Positions 1 to 10,492 are shown, counted from the first letter of the stretch. The stretch: 64,000 bases of DNA from Closterium sp. NIES-65 (GCA_948144175.1 CANXME010002307.1:310001-374000); one strand, 5' to 3'. Notes: generated by a model from the letters alone, not told the origin. Program-made: numbers and translations.

Positions 1-1
1 C

Positions 2-808
2 GCCCCGCCGCAGCCTTCACCGCTGCCCACTTCCCCACCGCCTACTTTCGAGCAGGAGGCTGAGTACCAGCGCCGGTTCCTCGCTCGTGACGTGTGGGAG
101 TCTCGTGACGCTGCTGCCTGCCTCGCCCTGACCGACCTTCTCCCGCCGACTAAGGCTGTCCACTTCACGCAGGTCGAGTCTGCTGCAGACCTTTACACTG
201 CTATTGTTGTTCGCTACTCCACTCCCTCCTCTGCCTCCCTCAGCCGTCTCCTCGTCCCCTTTATCTACCCTGACCTCGCCTCCTTTGAGACTGTCGCTGA
301 CCTCGCTACCCACCTGCGCTCCCTTGAAGCTCGCTTCAAGGCCGCTTGCACTGAGGAACAGCTTGCCCTTGCACCCCCCCCCATGTGGCTCACTATTCAC
401 TGGTTAGTCACTCGCCTCCCTGACCGTCTAGCCACAGCCCGCGACGCGCTTCTCCTGAAGCACCCCACTGAGCTTACTATCGATCTTCTTGAGACCACTC
501 TCTCGAAGATCGAGAGTAACCTCCTCGCTATTGCCTCCGCCTCTTCCGCGCCTACTCCTCGTCTCTTTGAGGGGTGTGCGGTACCACAGCTTCCCACCTT
601 CAGTGCCTCGCTTGCCACTGCCGCGTCTTCTGCCTCTGAGGAGACGGCGGCCGTTTCTGTCTCTGGCGGACAGAAACGTGGCAAGTCCGGCAAGAAGGGA
701 GGGAAGGGCGGCGGGGGTTCTGGGGGTGTTGCGGGTGGCGGCGGTGGCGGTAGTACTAGTGGCGGGGGTGGCGGCGGGGGTGACTTGGACCTGACGGCTC
801 TCCTCTAG
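2..808 (+). pseudogene. Copia A Gag, N-terminus outside window
   Basis: Capsid-like Gag, which would package element RNA in virus-like particles. The reading frame enters from the window edge. Recognisable Gag features are the DVWESRDAAACLALTDLL segment, the MWLTIHWLVTRLPDRL segment and the TIDLLETTLSKIESNLL helix. It ends in a Gly-rich tail (roughly 700-780) and a TAG at 806-808. Copy D has an alternative frame through the equivalent tail leading into the Gln-rich run and zinc knuckle, so the ancestral Gag-Pol was probably one long frame and the stop reflects a frame slip in the G-rich tract. That last point is inference. Confidence 0.85.
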
Positions 809-939
809 ACGGTGGTGAGGGGTTTTCGCAGCAGCAGTAGCAGACTCCTCCGCAGCTGCCACCGCCTCGACAGCAGCAGCGTTAGGGACAGCAGCAGCAG
901 CGCTAAGGCCAACAGCAGCGTCCGCCTCAGCAGCAGCCC

Positions 940-1030
940 CAGCAGTGGGGCACTCTGCAGCAGTGGGGCACTCAGCAGCAGTGGGGCACTCAGCAGCAGT
1001 GGGGCCCTTCGCAGCAGTGGGCCCCCCCGC
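940..1030 (+). repeat. 18-bp tandem repeat encoding QQWGT units
   Basis: Several tandem copies of an 18-bp unit (cagcagtggggcactcag) lie in the link between Gag and the zinc knuckle. In the polyprotein frame they read as repeated Gln-Gln-Trp-Gly-Thr. Copy D has the same repeat at about 21600-21690 with QQWGPP units, so the repeat is a family feature that has changed in sequence and number. Confidence 0.75.
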
Positions 1031-1098
1031 AGCAATGGAGACCTACGGGCCCCCCGAGCACTGGGCGAAGTGGTGCCCCTTCTAGTCGGGGACCCCGC

Positions 1099-4050
1099 TT
1101 GGCCTGCCGCGACGTTGGTCCCTGTGAGTACTGGATCCTGACGGGTCCGCGCAGGGGCACGTACTGCGGCCGCCCTGACCACTCTGCTGCACGCTGCTTC
1201 AGCCGTCTCGACGACCTCTACGTCCTGCACCACGGTCCCTCCGCTCCCCCGCCACCGCGCTGGGGACCACTCCTTGCTCGTGGTGTTGCTGTGTTTGATA
1301 TGTCTATGGATGATGATAGGTCTTATGTCATGTATGCTGATGTTGACTATAGTGCTGTCGGATCTATTTATTTGCCTGTACCTAGCGTAGGATCTTTGCC
1401 TGTTGCTAGAGTAGGTGCTGGTGTAGGATCCTGTCTAGCTACTAGTACAGGTGCTCCCTCGGCGGACGCGTCGCTCTCCTTCACACTGGACTCCGGAGCG
1501 ACGCAGTGCTTCTTCCGCGACAGCACGACTCTTACTCCACTCTCGGCGCCGGTTTCTGTAGCACTGGCCAATCCCTCTTCGGGACAGGTCATTGCGACTC
1601 ACGCCACTACCCTCCCGTGCCCAGCTGCCCCTTCCGGTTCTCTGACCGGCCTCCACGTTCCTACTTTCTCTAGGAACCTGGTTGGTGTGGCTCCTCTGGC
1701 GAGACAGCACGTCGGGGTCTGGTTTGAGCCTTCGGGTGACACTGCAGTCTGTGTGGAAGGTGACACGTACGCCCCTCTGGCCACTTTTCGTCAGGAGCCG
1801 GGCTCTGGTCTGTACACCCTCCACACCGACACCCGTCCGGTTCCCCCGTCCCACCAGGTAGCCAGGTCCAGTCAGGTAGCTGTGCCAGGTCTAGTGGCTG
1901 CGTCGTGCTCGTGTCGGTCGCTGTCCCACCCTGCCCTCCTCTGGCACCACCGCCTTGGTCACCCGTCCCTCTCTCGTCTCCGCGCTATGTCCAGTCAGCA
2001 TCTTGTCTTAGGCCTCCCCCGCGACCTCCCGCCGCTCCCGCCGTCCCCCGCTCCTCCGTGCGGTCCTTGTGTCCAGGGTCGGCTGCGCGCCACTCCTCAC
2101 TCCTCCTCCCTTCGTCCAGCCTCCGAGCCCTTTGAGACACTCCACTTAGACGTCTGGGGCCCCGCTCCCCGGCTTGGACCTGAGCGAGAGAGCTTCTTCC
2201 TAGTGGTCGTTGACGACTACTCTCGGTACACCACCGTGTTCCCTTTGGCGAAGAAGTCCGACGTGACTTCTACGCTGATCCGGTGGCTCCTCGCCACCGA
2301 GAGTACTCGTCCTCGTCGTGTCACTTGTCTCCACTCCGACCGTGGAGGTGAGTTTCGCTCCGGCATTCTCGCCAGATTCTGTGCTGAGCAGGGCATCACC
2401 CAGTCCTGGACTCTTCCAGACTCTCCGCAGCAGAATGGGGTTGCTGAGCGCCGGCTAGGCCTGGTCATGGAGATTGCCCGCACCTCTATGATCCACGCCC
2501 GCGCGCCCCATTTTCTATGGCCCTACGCGGCTAGGTACGCCGCTCACCAGCTGAACCTCTGGCCTCGCGTCTCTCGGCCAGGGGCTTCACCGACCAGTCT
2601 TTGGACAGGGTCCCCTGGTGTTGCGTCGAGGTTTAGTGTCTGGGGCTGCTTGGCGCTTGTCCGCGACACCTCTGCGTACAAGCTCTCACCTCGCGGCGTC
2701 CCCTGTGTCTTCCTTGGTTTCCCTGAGGCCTCCTCTGACTTCACCTTTTACCACCCTCCCTCCCACCGGTTCTTTGACTCTCGTGACGTCCGTTTCAACG
2801 AGTCCGTACCCTACTACGTCCGGTACCCCTGTCGAGGTCTCCCGGTTCCCCCCCCTCCCCTCTTCCTCGCCCCAGCTCCTCCTCCTCCCGCTCCCTCTCC
2901 TCCGGTACCCCCCCCGGTTCCCGCTCCGTCAGGTGTGTCGCAGGCTACCCCCCCTCCCTCGGTCCCCTCCCAGGTCTCTCCTCCTTCCCCACAGTCGTCC
3001 TCACAGCCTCCGCAGCAGCCGTCGGCGCTTCCTCTCCCGGCCACTGCAGACTCTGAGGGTGTTGGTGCTCGAGGTGAGGGCTCCGGCGGTGCCGGTTCTG
3101 CGGGTGTTGGAGTTGGAGCTGAGCGTGCACCTGCCGCAGCTGCACGTCCCGAGCGTGTTGGAGTCGGTGGTGGTGCTGGAGCTGGTGGTGTTTCTGGAGC
3201 TGGAGATTCTGGGGCTGGTGCTGGTGCCACTGGCGGCGCCACGACTGGGGGTGCGGGTACACCTCCTACAGGTACTGGTCATGCTGCCGCAGGGGGTCCT
3301 CGCTCTGGGGGTGCTCAGCCGGGTCCTGTCGAGGGTGGAGCCGGTTCTTCTTCGTCGTCTCCTAACACCACTCCTCCTCCTCACCCCTACCCGACTCGTT
3401 ACCAGGCCCTTCGTCTTCTAGAGCGTGAGGAGCAGCAGCGTTTGGATCGTGAGAGGTCGGAGTTTCAGCAGCAGCAGCAGCAGCAGCAGCAGCCACAGCC
3501 ACAGCCACAGCAGCAGCAGCAGCAGCAGCAGCCGCCGCAGCTGCCGGAGCAGCCTCCGGCCCCTGTTTTTGGCCTTCGGGCCCTTGGTCTCCCCTCCTCT
3601 CCTCCTGTGTTCGGTCCCACGTTTCCTCCTCCGGACTCCACTCCGGCTGTCTTCCCTCGTTCTCAGTCTCCTCCGTCCCCCCCTCCTCTCGCCCTCCTCG
3701 TGCTCGTCCCTCGTCCCCTGTCACTGACCTCCGTACCGTGTTGTTTCGTCCTCGTCCTCCTCGTTCTCCTCCGTCTGTCCTTCCTCGTCCTCCTGAGTCT
3801 TCCCTCACTGCCTCCCTGTCCACTCCGGTCTCTGACTACTACCGCACGTACCGCCCCACTCTCTCTCGTGTTCTCGCCTCTCTTGTTACAGACCCTCGTG
3901 CCTCTCCTTCTTCCGCCGCGCTCCTCACTGCCGCTGTCAATGACATTAGCGCTACGCATTGCATTGACTACGCCACTCGTATTGTGGCCGCTCCTCCTGT
4001 CCGTCCTCTGTCCGCCGGGGGTGTGTGTGCCCTTGGCTGTGACGTCCTAG
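1099..4050 (+). pseudogene. Copia A zinc knuckle, protease, pre-integrase, integrase
   Basis: Open for 983 codons. Near the N-terminus is a Cys/His cluster (PCEYW, YCGRPDH, AARC) resembling a long-spaced zinc knuckle. An aspartic protease has catalytic D131 in LDSGA. The pre-integrase domain shows LLWHHRLGHPS near residue 281. The integrase triad is D351 (LDVWGP), D414 (HSDRGGEF) and E450 (NGVAERR), with the classical 35-residue D-to-E spacing. A Pro-, Gly- and Gln-rich spacer follows. After about 3700 the open frame continues out of register and gives a Leu/Val-rich artefact; the true frame is the one of 3738-4205. All catalytic residues of protease and integrase are present. Confidence 0.9.
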
Positions 4051-5098
4051 AGGACAGACAGTTTGAGCTAGAGTTCCTGGCAGCTGCTTCGCCTCATCTC
4101 TGTGCCATGCTGCTCACTCGTGAGGGAGACCCCGACGCTCCTGACATACCTACTCCTCGCACTTACGCTGAGGCAGTGTCAGGTACTCGCTCTGGGGGTG
4201 CTTAGCCGGGTTCTGCTGCGGACGGAGCCGGTTCTTCTGTTGCGTCTCCTGACACCACTCCTCCTCCTCACCCCTACCCGACTTGTTACCAGACCCTTCT
4301 TCGTCTTGAGCGTGAGGAGCATCAGCGTTTGGAGCGTGAGAGGTCGGAGGTTCAGCAGTGGGTGGAGCGTGAGAGGTTGGAGTTGCAGCAAGAGCAGCAG
4401 CAGCAGCAGTAGCAGTAGCAGCAGCAGCGGCCGCAGCAGCCGGAGCAGCCTCCCGCCCCTGTTTCCGGCCTTTGGGCCCTTGGTCTCCCCTCCTCTCCTC
4501 CCATGTTCGGTCTTACGTTTCCTCCTCCAGACTCAGCTCCGGCTGTGTTCCCTCGTTCTTAGTCTCCTCCGTCTCCCCCTCCACTCGCCCACACTTGGAC
4601 CTCTCGTCCTCCTCGTGGTCGTCCCTCGTCCCTTGTCACTGATCTCCGTACCGCTTTGTTTCGTTCTAGTCCTCCTCGCCCTCCTCAGTCTGTTCTTCCT
4701 CGTCCTCCTGAGTCGTCCCTCACTGCCTCCCTGTCCACTCCGGTCTCTGACTACTACCGCACGTACCGCCCCACTCTCTCTCGTGTTCTCGCCTCTCTTG
4801 TTACAGACCCTCGTGCCTCTCCTTCTTCCGCCGCGCTCCTCACTGCCGCTGTCAATGACATTAGCGCTACGCATTGCATTGACTATGCCACTCGTATTGT
4901 GGCCGCTCCTCCTGTCCGTCCTCTGTCCGCCGGGGGTGAGTCTGCCCTTGGCTATGACGTCCTACAAGACAGGCAGTTTGAGCCAGAGTTCCTAGCAGCT
5001 GCTTCGCCTCATCTCTATGCCATGCTCCTCGCTCCTGAGGGAGACCCCGACGCTCCTGACATACCTACTCCTCGCACTTACACTGAGGCAGTGTCAGG
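3301..5098 (+). repeat. Tandem duplication of spacer-linker in Copia A
   Basis: Bases 3301-4187 and 4188-5098 are two copies of one segment, offset by 887 bp at the left end and 915 bp further right owing to an indel. Each carries the end of the spacer, the Gln-rich run and the conserved linker (SDYYRTYRPTLSRVLASL). The join fuses GTGTCAGG of the linker to the CTCGCTCTGGGGGTGC start of the segment. A C-to-T change gives a TAG at 4203-4205 just inside the second copy. Copy D has a single copy, so duplication happened in A. Confidence 0.88.
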
Positions 5099-6623
5099 GC
5101 CTTGGGCCTCTCACTGGAGAGCTGCCATGGACGCAGAGATGGCCTCCTACAGGTCCACAGGCACTTACGTTGACGAGGTTCCCCCCCCAGGGGCGAACAT
5201 TGTTGACGGCATGTGGATCTTCAAGGTGAAGCGGCCGCCGGGATCTCCCCCAGTCTTCAAGGCACGCTACGTGGCTAGAGGGTTCAGTCAGCGCGAGGGG
5301 GTTGCCTTCTTTCAGACCTTCGCGCCCACCCCGAAGATGACCACTCTTCGGGTGTTACTACACGTAGCAGCGCAGAGAGACTACGAGCTACACTCTCTTG
5401 ACTTCTCCACTGCCTTCCTCCAGGGCTGCTTACACGAGGAGATCTGGCTGCGTCGTCCTCCGGGCTTCACTGGCACTTTCCCGCCTGGGACCCAGTGGAG
5501 CCTCAGACGACCGGTCTACGGTCTCCGCCAGGCACCCCGTGAGTGGCACGACACTCCCAGCTCTACTCTCTCCGGCCTCGGGTTTGAGCCGTCTTCCGCC
5601 GACCCGTCGCTGTTTGTTCGTCGTGGCCGTACACCTTTCTTTGTCCTAGTCTACGTTGACGACTTGGTTTTTGCCACGGCCGACACAGCTGCACTGGCGG
5701 AGGTGAAGTCCGAACTGCAGAAGAGACACACCTGCACTAACCTTGGGGAACTGCGCCGCTACCTTGGCCTGCAGATCTCCAGGGACAGAGCCGCTCGCAC
5801 CATCACTCTCACTAAGTCACACATGGTGCAGCAGGTTCTTCAGCGGTTCGGGCTTCAGGACTCTTCTCCTGCCCCCACTCCTCTTGCTGTAGACCACAGA
5901 CTCACTGGGCCTTTTCCTGACGAGCCGTTCGAGCCCAGTGGTCCCTACGCAGAGCTGGTGGGCTGCCTCATGTACCTGATGACGTGCACTCGCCCGGACC
6001 TCGCCTTCCCCCTTAGCATCCTGTCTCGCTTTGTTGCGACTGGGAGACACCGTCCTGTTCACTGGGCGGCGGCTAAGAGGGTGGCAAAGTACCTTGGCGC
6101 AACATCAGGCATGGGGCTTGTACTTGGAGGGACACAGCCAGTTGTACTCACCGGTCACTGTGACTCTTCCTACGCTGACGACGTTGAGACTCAGAGGTCT
6201 ACGCAAGGTTACTGTTTCAGCCTGGGTTCTGGAGCTGTTTCGTGGAGGTCTACTCGATCCTCCTCTGTTGCGACTTCTACCGCAGAGGCCGAGATCTACG
6301 CTGGGGCCCTTGCTGCTCAGGAGCTACGCTGGTTGACCTTTTTGCTCACTGACCTTGGTGAGCGGCCGAGCTCTGCACCGACCCTGTTTGCTGACAACAG
6401 GGCGATGATTCTCCTGTGTCGTGAGCCTCGACTGGAGAGCCGAGTGAAGCACATCGACGTCAGGTACTTCCTCCTTTGAGAGTTGCAGAGACGCGGACAG
6501 GCTCGTCTGGACTTTGTGGCCTCCGAGGCCAACACTGCAGACATCTTCACCAAGGCCCTCCAGCCTTGTGACCACCGTCGGTTTTGTCTGCAGTTAGGCC
6601 TCGTTGAGACTGGGTCTAGTTGA
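4656..6623 (+). pseudogene. Copia A linker, reverse transcriptase and RNase H
   Basis: Open 4656-6479 (607 codons). Residues 1-145 are the conserved linker, ending PDIPTPRTYTEAVSGPW. The RT runs from about 150, with LDFSTAFLQG carrying the first catalytic Asp and YVDD at 333-336. The connection reads GCLMYLMTCTRPDLAFPLS. RNase H begins near residue 505, with STAEAEIYA and LFADNRAM. A TGA at 6477-6479 replaces the Arg codon (CGA) seen in relatives; the frame then continues as LQRRGQARLDFVASEANT to a natural TGA at 6621-6623. RT catalysis looks intact; RNase H lacks its last 48 residues unless the stop is read through. Confidence 0.9.
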
Positions 6624-6843
6624 CTGTTGTAGGGTGCTCTTTGTCTGTTGCTTGCTTGTACCTTATATATATATTTGTTTGCACACTTTTGGACTGGCCT
6701 TGTGGCCCTTTGCTTGTGCTCAGATTAGGTGGTGACGTTGTGATCCACCCTGAGCTTTGTTTTCTTTCTCTTGTTTTTGACTGGTCTTGTGACCGTAGGT
6801 TGCTTGTTGTTGATTGGCCTTCCCCACTTAGGCTATGGGGGTG
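6624..6843 (+). promoter_or_regulatory. Conserved 3-prime noncoding block and polypurine tract of A
   Basis: Noncoding segment between RNase H and the 3-prime LTR. It holds a TA-rich run (6664-6675), a perfect GGCC-TTGT-GGCC hairpin at 6696-6707, a perfect GGTC-TTGT-GACC hairpin at 6783-6794, and ends in ATGGGGGTG, the likely polypurine primer for plus-strand synthesis. The same order recurs in copies B, C, G, I2, K and J. Confidence 0.8.
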
Positions 6844-6960
6844 TGTCAAATATTATAGCCTGTAGTGGGTTGGGTTATCTGGGGTACAACTAGTTAGGGT
6901 TAGGTTATGTACCCCAATTCTGTCAATACAACACATTCCGCTGTAGTTCTCATTCTGACA
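6844..6960 (+). repeat. 3-prime LTR of Copia A
   Basis: 117 bp, starting TGTCAAAT and ending TTCTGACA. It contains the boxes shared by all Copia LTRs here: TGTAGTGGG, then GGGGTACA and its inverted partner TGTACCCC around a GTTAGGGTTAG loop. Confidence 0.9.
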
Positions 6961-7638
6961 CAATTAACCATCTGGCACCCCTCAAACCGTAGGATACCAA
7001 ATACGGAGCATCCACCCACAAAGTTGTCAGAGGTCCACTGAAGATGCTCGATCGATCCTAGGGAAGGCTTACAAGCACGTCGGCCCGAGGGGTTATGGGC
7101 GCACTCATCCGCTATAAAAACAAGCCCTTTTATCCCAGTGGTTAGTGGTTGAGATTCTGACATGGTATCATAGCGAAGGTCTCGGGTTCGAATCTCGATG
7201 TGTGCACCTCGGGCATCCCAGAGCGGGGGGGTGTCAGAGGTTCACTAGAGATCCCCGATCGACACTAAGGAAGGGTTACATGCACCTCAGCCTGGGGGGT
7301 AATGGGCATACTCACCCGCTATACAAGAAGCCATTTTATCTCAGTGGTTAGTGGCTGAAATCCTGACAAGAGCTCCCCCCGAGTCAATATATGTTCCTCC
7401 TACGGACAACACAACACGAAGCAGGATGATCCAAGACAGGGCATATTGTAAGGCTACCCCAATCATAGCCTTCATACACCTCATGAGATACGATGAAAAT
7501 GAATGGTCGTCCTTTTGAAATGACCCCATTGGAACAGCAAGCCCAAAATTTGCGTCCCCCTGCTGCCGCAACCATTACTGAAAACACATGCCCAGACACA
7601 CCATGTCTCGACAACCGGGGGGTGAATTGCACTCCCGA
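6961..7638. other. Unassigned DNA holding TRIM-1
   Basis: Outside TRIM-1 (7025-7368), this stretch of about 330 bp (6961-7024 and 7369-7638) shows no LTR, domain or reading frame I recognise. It separates the 3-prime ends of A (+) and B (-), which converge here. It may be old host DNA or an eroded repeat. Confidence 0.4.
7025..7368 (+). mobile_element. TRIM-1, miniature LTR element
   Basis: Two direct repeats of about 138 bp (7025-7162 and 7232-7368) start TGTCAGAG and end CTGACA, flanking a 69-bp interior. The interior opens with TGGTATCATAGC (7163-7174), one base off the Met-tRNA primer site, and closes with a G-rich polypurine run before the second repeat. It codes for nothing. A tRNA-like A box (TGGTTAGTGG at 7139-7148) and B box (GGTTCGAATCT at 7185-7195) straddle the LTR end. 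Flanking pentamers AAAGT and AGAGC match only 3 of 5, so the target duplication is uncertain. Confidence 0.82.
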
Positions 7639-7769
7639 TGTCAAAATACTGAACGAAAATGACTGCATTGAGATGAAATTCAGTACAAGTACTAGCCCAA
7701 ATTGGGTTGTACCCTTTGTGGGCTACCCTACTACAACCTACACAACATAAGCATTATGATAGTTTGACA
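7639..7769 (-). repeat. 3-prime LTR of Copia B
   Basis: 131 bp. On the minus strand it reads TGTCAAACTATC to TATTTTGACA, with the shared GTTGTAGTAGGGTAGCC and GGGTACAACCC boxes. The polypurine tract lies just upstream (CTGGGGGTG on the minus strand). Confidence 0.82.
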
Positions 7770-8040
7770 CACCCCCAGAGGCAAACTGGGGGAGAACAAG
7801 TGGTCACAAGACCACTCAAGAAAAGCAAAGCAAGCTCAGGGTGGATCACGAAGTCACTACATAGTTCGAGCACAAACAAATGGCCACAAAACCAATTCAC
7901 ATGCAGAGTTATATAAAGGAGAACAAACATTACAGTGATCATGACCTAGCAAGTGTAATCATGCATGTATATAAATATATAGATGGATCACAGTAAGTAA
8001 AGTCACGTAGTATGCAAGTGAGACAAAGCAGGCACAAGGC
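7770..8040 (-). promoter_or_regulatory. 3-prime noncoding block of Copia B
   Basis: Minus-strand equivalent of the conserved block. The second hairpin is perfect (GGTCTTGTGACC); the first is GGTT-TTGT-GGCC, which still folds using G-U pairs. A run of short TATA repeats lies near 7968-7985. Confidence 0.72.
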
Positions 8041-8571
8041 CTAAAGCAGTACAAAAACGCCGAAGATCACCAGGCTGAAGTGCCTTGGTGAAAAAATCAG
8101 CAGTGTTGGCCTGTGTGGCCACGTAAGCAAGACGAATATGTACTGTAACTCTAGAGCAAAGAAGTAACGCAGAGTGATGTGCTTCATTCTGTGCTCCAGT
8201 CTCTGCTCACAACACAAGGCAATCATGGCCTATTTGTCTACATATAGAAGTGGAGGAGAACGAGGCCGCTCTCCCAAGTCGGTCAGCAGGTAGGTGAGCC
8301 AACGTAACTCCTATGTAGCCATGGCTCCTGCGTAGATCTCACCCTCACAATGGGAACTGAGAACAGAGACGAGCGGGTAGACCGCCAAGAATAGAGCTGG
8401 AGCCGAGGTTGAAAGTGTAACCCTGTGACGATCGCTGCGTAGCCAGGTCATCAACCCAAGACGCGTTTGAGTGTCTAGTGAGGACAACTAGACCCCATCC
8501 TCCAAGCACGAGCCCCATGCCCGATGTACTGTACAAGTAGCGCAACACCCTCTTAGCGGCCCCCCAGCGCC
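8041..8571 (-). pseudogene. Copia B RNase H remnant
   Basis: Minus-strand RNase H in two frames: YLYSTSGMGLVLGG...NASWVDDLATQRSSQG (from 8548 down), then after a frameshift EQRLEHRMKHITLRYF (from about 8226). The upstream part of the domain resumes at 15983 beyond Copia C; joined across it, the frame reads HRPERWGAAKRVL, as in relatives. Frameshifts and small deletions make it non-functional. Confidence 0.8.
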
Positions 8572-8688
8572 TGAGAAGAAACGAGAATGAATGACTAAGG
8601 AATGAAAGTGATACAAGTATGCAACCCTAGAATTGTGTACCCCATATAGGCTACCCCACTACAGCCTACACAACATTATAATTTGACA
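8572..8688 (-). repeat. 3-prime LTR of Copia C
   Basis: 117 bp. On the plus strand it reads TGAGAAGAAACG to ATTTGACA; in element orientation TGTCAAAT to CTTCTCA. Confidence 0.92.
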
Positions 8689-8895
8689 CACCCCGATAGG
8701 CAAAGTGGGGGAGAACAAGGGGTCACAAGACCAGTCAAGCAAAGCAAAGCAAGCTCAGCGTGGATCACAAAGTCACCACACATTCCGAGCACAAGTTCAA
8801 GGCCACAAGGCCAGTTCACATGCAGGAGTACATATATATATAGAAGGCTAGACAAGCAAGAGCAGGTGTATATATATGTAATAGTACAAGCAAGG
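8689..8895 (-). promoter_or_regulatory. 3-prime noncoding block of Copia C
   Basis: Carries both conserved hairpins unchanged (GGCCTTGTGGCC and GGTCTTGTGACC on the minus strand), a TATATATA stretch, and the polypurine tract next to the LTR. Confidence 0.78.
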
Positions 8896-9727
8896 TCAAG
8901 AGGTGAGCACGTGAGGCAAGACAGGCACAAGACCAAGCTGAGTACAGAAGCGCTGATGATCACAAGGCGCAAGTGCCTTGGTGAAGATATCACTAGTGTT
9001 GGCCTTAGAGGCCACGTACGCAAGACGCAGCTGACCACACTGCTGCAGCTCACGAGCAAGGAAGTAGCGAAGAGCAATGTGCTTCGTTCTGTTCTCCAGT
9101 CTCTGCTCTCGACACAAGCACTGGAGGAGAACGAGGCACCTCGCCAAGGTGAGTCAGCAGGTAGGTGAGCCAGCGAAGCTCCTGTGGAGCCATGGCCCCG
9201 GCGTAGATCTCAGCCTCACAACTGGAGCCGAGAACAGAAGACGAGCAGGTAGTCCGCCACGAAACAGAGCCGGAACCAAGGCTGAAGGTGTAACCCTGTG
9301 ACGACCGCTGCGTAGCCTGGTCGTCCGCCCAAGAAGCGTCTGCGTGCCCAGTGAGGACCACTGGACTCTGCCCTCCAAGCACAAGCCCCATGCCCGACGT
9401 ACTGCACAATTAGCGCAACACCCTCTTTGATGCAGCCATGTGCTCCGGTCGGTGTCTCCCACGAGCAACATAGCGTGCGAGAATGCTAAGAGGGTATGCA
9501 AGGTCAGGTCGAGTGCGGGTCATAAGGTACATGAGGCAGCCAACAAGCTCTGGGTACGGGCCACTCGACTCTACGGACTCATCCGAAGGCAGACCTGAGA
9601 GCGAGTGGCGAGTAGGCAGAGGAGTGGCCTGACGAGAGGAGTACGTGAAGCCGAAGCGCTGAAGGACCTGCTGCACCATGTGTGACTGAGTCAGGGTAAT
9701 GGTGCGGCGTGCTCTGTCCCGGGTGAT
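8896..9727 (-). pseudogene. Copia C RT thumb, connection and RNase H
   Basis: Same frame as the upstream RT, but separated by a TAG at 9728-9730 (Gln CAG in relatives). It reads MVQQVLQRFGFTYSS and GCLMYLMTRTRPDLAYP to a stop at 9410, then STSGMGLVLGG and SCEAEIYAGAM. A frameshift near 9110-9150 moves the last 80 residues (REQRLENRTKHIALRYF, SDIFTKALAPCDHQRF) to another frame, ending at 8896. RNase H is complete in content but needs three repairs to be read. Confidence 0.85.
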
Positions 9728-10492
9728 CTACAAGCCAAGGTAGCTGCGCAGTTCACCCAGGTATGTGCATGTGTGTCTCTTCTGCAGCTCGGACTTCACG
9801 TGGCCAAGTCCAGTAGTGTCAGCTGTGGCAAAGACCAAGTCGTCGACGTACACGAGGATGTAGAACGGCAGCAAAGAGGTGTCGGTGCGCAGAAACAGCG
9901 ACGGGTCGGCAGTAGAGGGAGCAAACCCAAGAGCTGCAAGCGTAGTCCTCAGCGTGTCGTGCCACTCACGCGGTGCGTGGCGGAGACCATAGACTGGCCG
10001 CCGGAGGCTCCACTGGGTGCCAGGAGGAAAAGTCCTAGTAAAGCCAAGTGGGCGGCGTAGCCAGATCTCCTCGTGCAGGCTGCCCTGCAAGAAAGCAGTG
10101 CTAAAGTCAAGAGAATGAAGCTCGTAGTCGCGCTGAGCGGCTATGTGCAGCAGCACCCGAAAAGTGGTCATCTTCGGGGTGGGAGAGAAGGTCTGAAAGT
10201 AGTCAACTCCCTGCCGCTGACTGAAGCCACGAGCCACGTACCTCGCCTTGAAGACAGGCGGGGAACCCGGCAGGCGCTTCACCCTGAAAATCCACATGCC
10301 ACTGACGATGTTCGCCCCAGGTAGGGGAACGTCGTCAACGTAGGTGCCTGAGGACATCCTGGAAGCCATCTCTGCGTCCATAGCTTCCTGCCACTGAGAG
10401 GAGTAGGGACCCTCTATCGCTTCTGCGGAAGAGCGCGGAGTCGGGATGTCAAGTGCATCCGGGTCTCCCTCAGGGGTAAGTAGTACAGACAC
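9728..10492 (-). pseudogene. Copia C reverse transcriptase
   Basis: 254 codons. Residues 1-30 are the end of the linker (GDPDALDIPTPR). RT motifs: NIVSGMWIFRVKR, KARYVARGFSQRQGVDYFQTF, LDFSTAFLQG (catalytic D129), RRPVYGLRHAPREWHD and YVDD at 215-218. The three catalytic Asp residues are intact. The frame stops by a CAG-to-TAG change right after ELRSYLGL, before the thumb. Confidence 0.9.

Larger units (their letters stand above)
1..6960 (+). mobile_element. Ty1/Copia LTR retrotransposon A, 5-prime end beyond window
   Basis: The order Gag, protease, pre-integrase, integrase, RT, RNase H (integrase before RT) identifies Ty1/Copia. The 5-prime LTR and the Gag start lie outside the window; the 3-prime LTR is present. 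Family 1 of this window, with copy D as its closest relative. RT retains YVDD and integrase retains D-D-E, so this is the least damaged Copia copy here, but it has frame changes in the Gag tail and spacer, a tandem duplication in the spacer-linker, and a stop near the end of RNase H. Confidence 0.95.

Noticed and set aside
2814..3242. Antisense Ala/Pro-rich frames in the Copia A spacer
   Set aside because: Antisense of a Gly/Pro-rich repeat; no relation to known domains and not conserved in D.
6892..6905. TTAGGG-like motif in LTRs as telomeric repeat
   Set aside because: One or two copies only, part of the conserved LTR stem-loop; no tandem array.
7020..7373. Target duplication for TRIM-1
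   Set aside because: AAAGT and AGAGC match at only 3 of 5 positions, too weak to claim.
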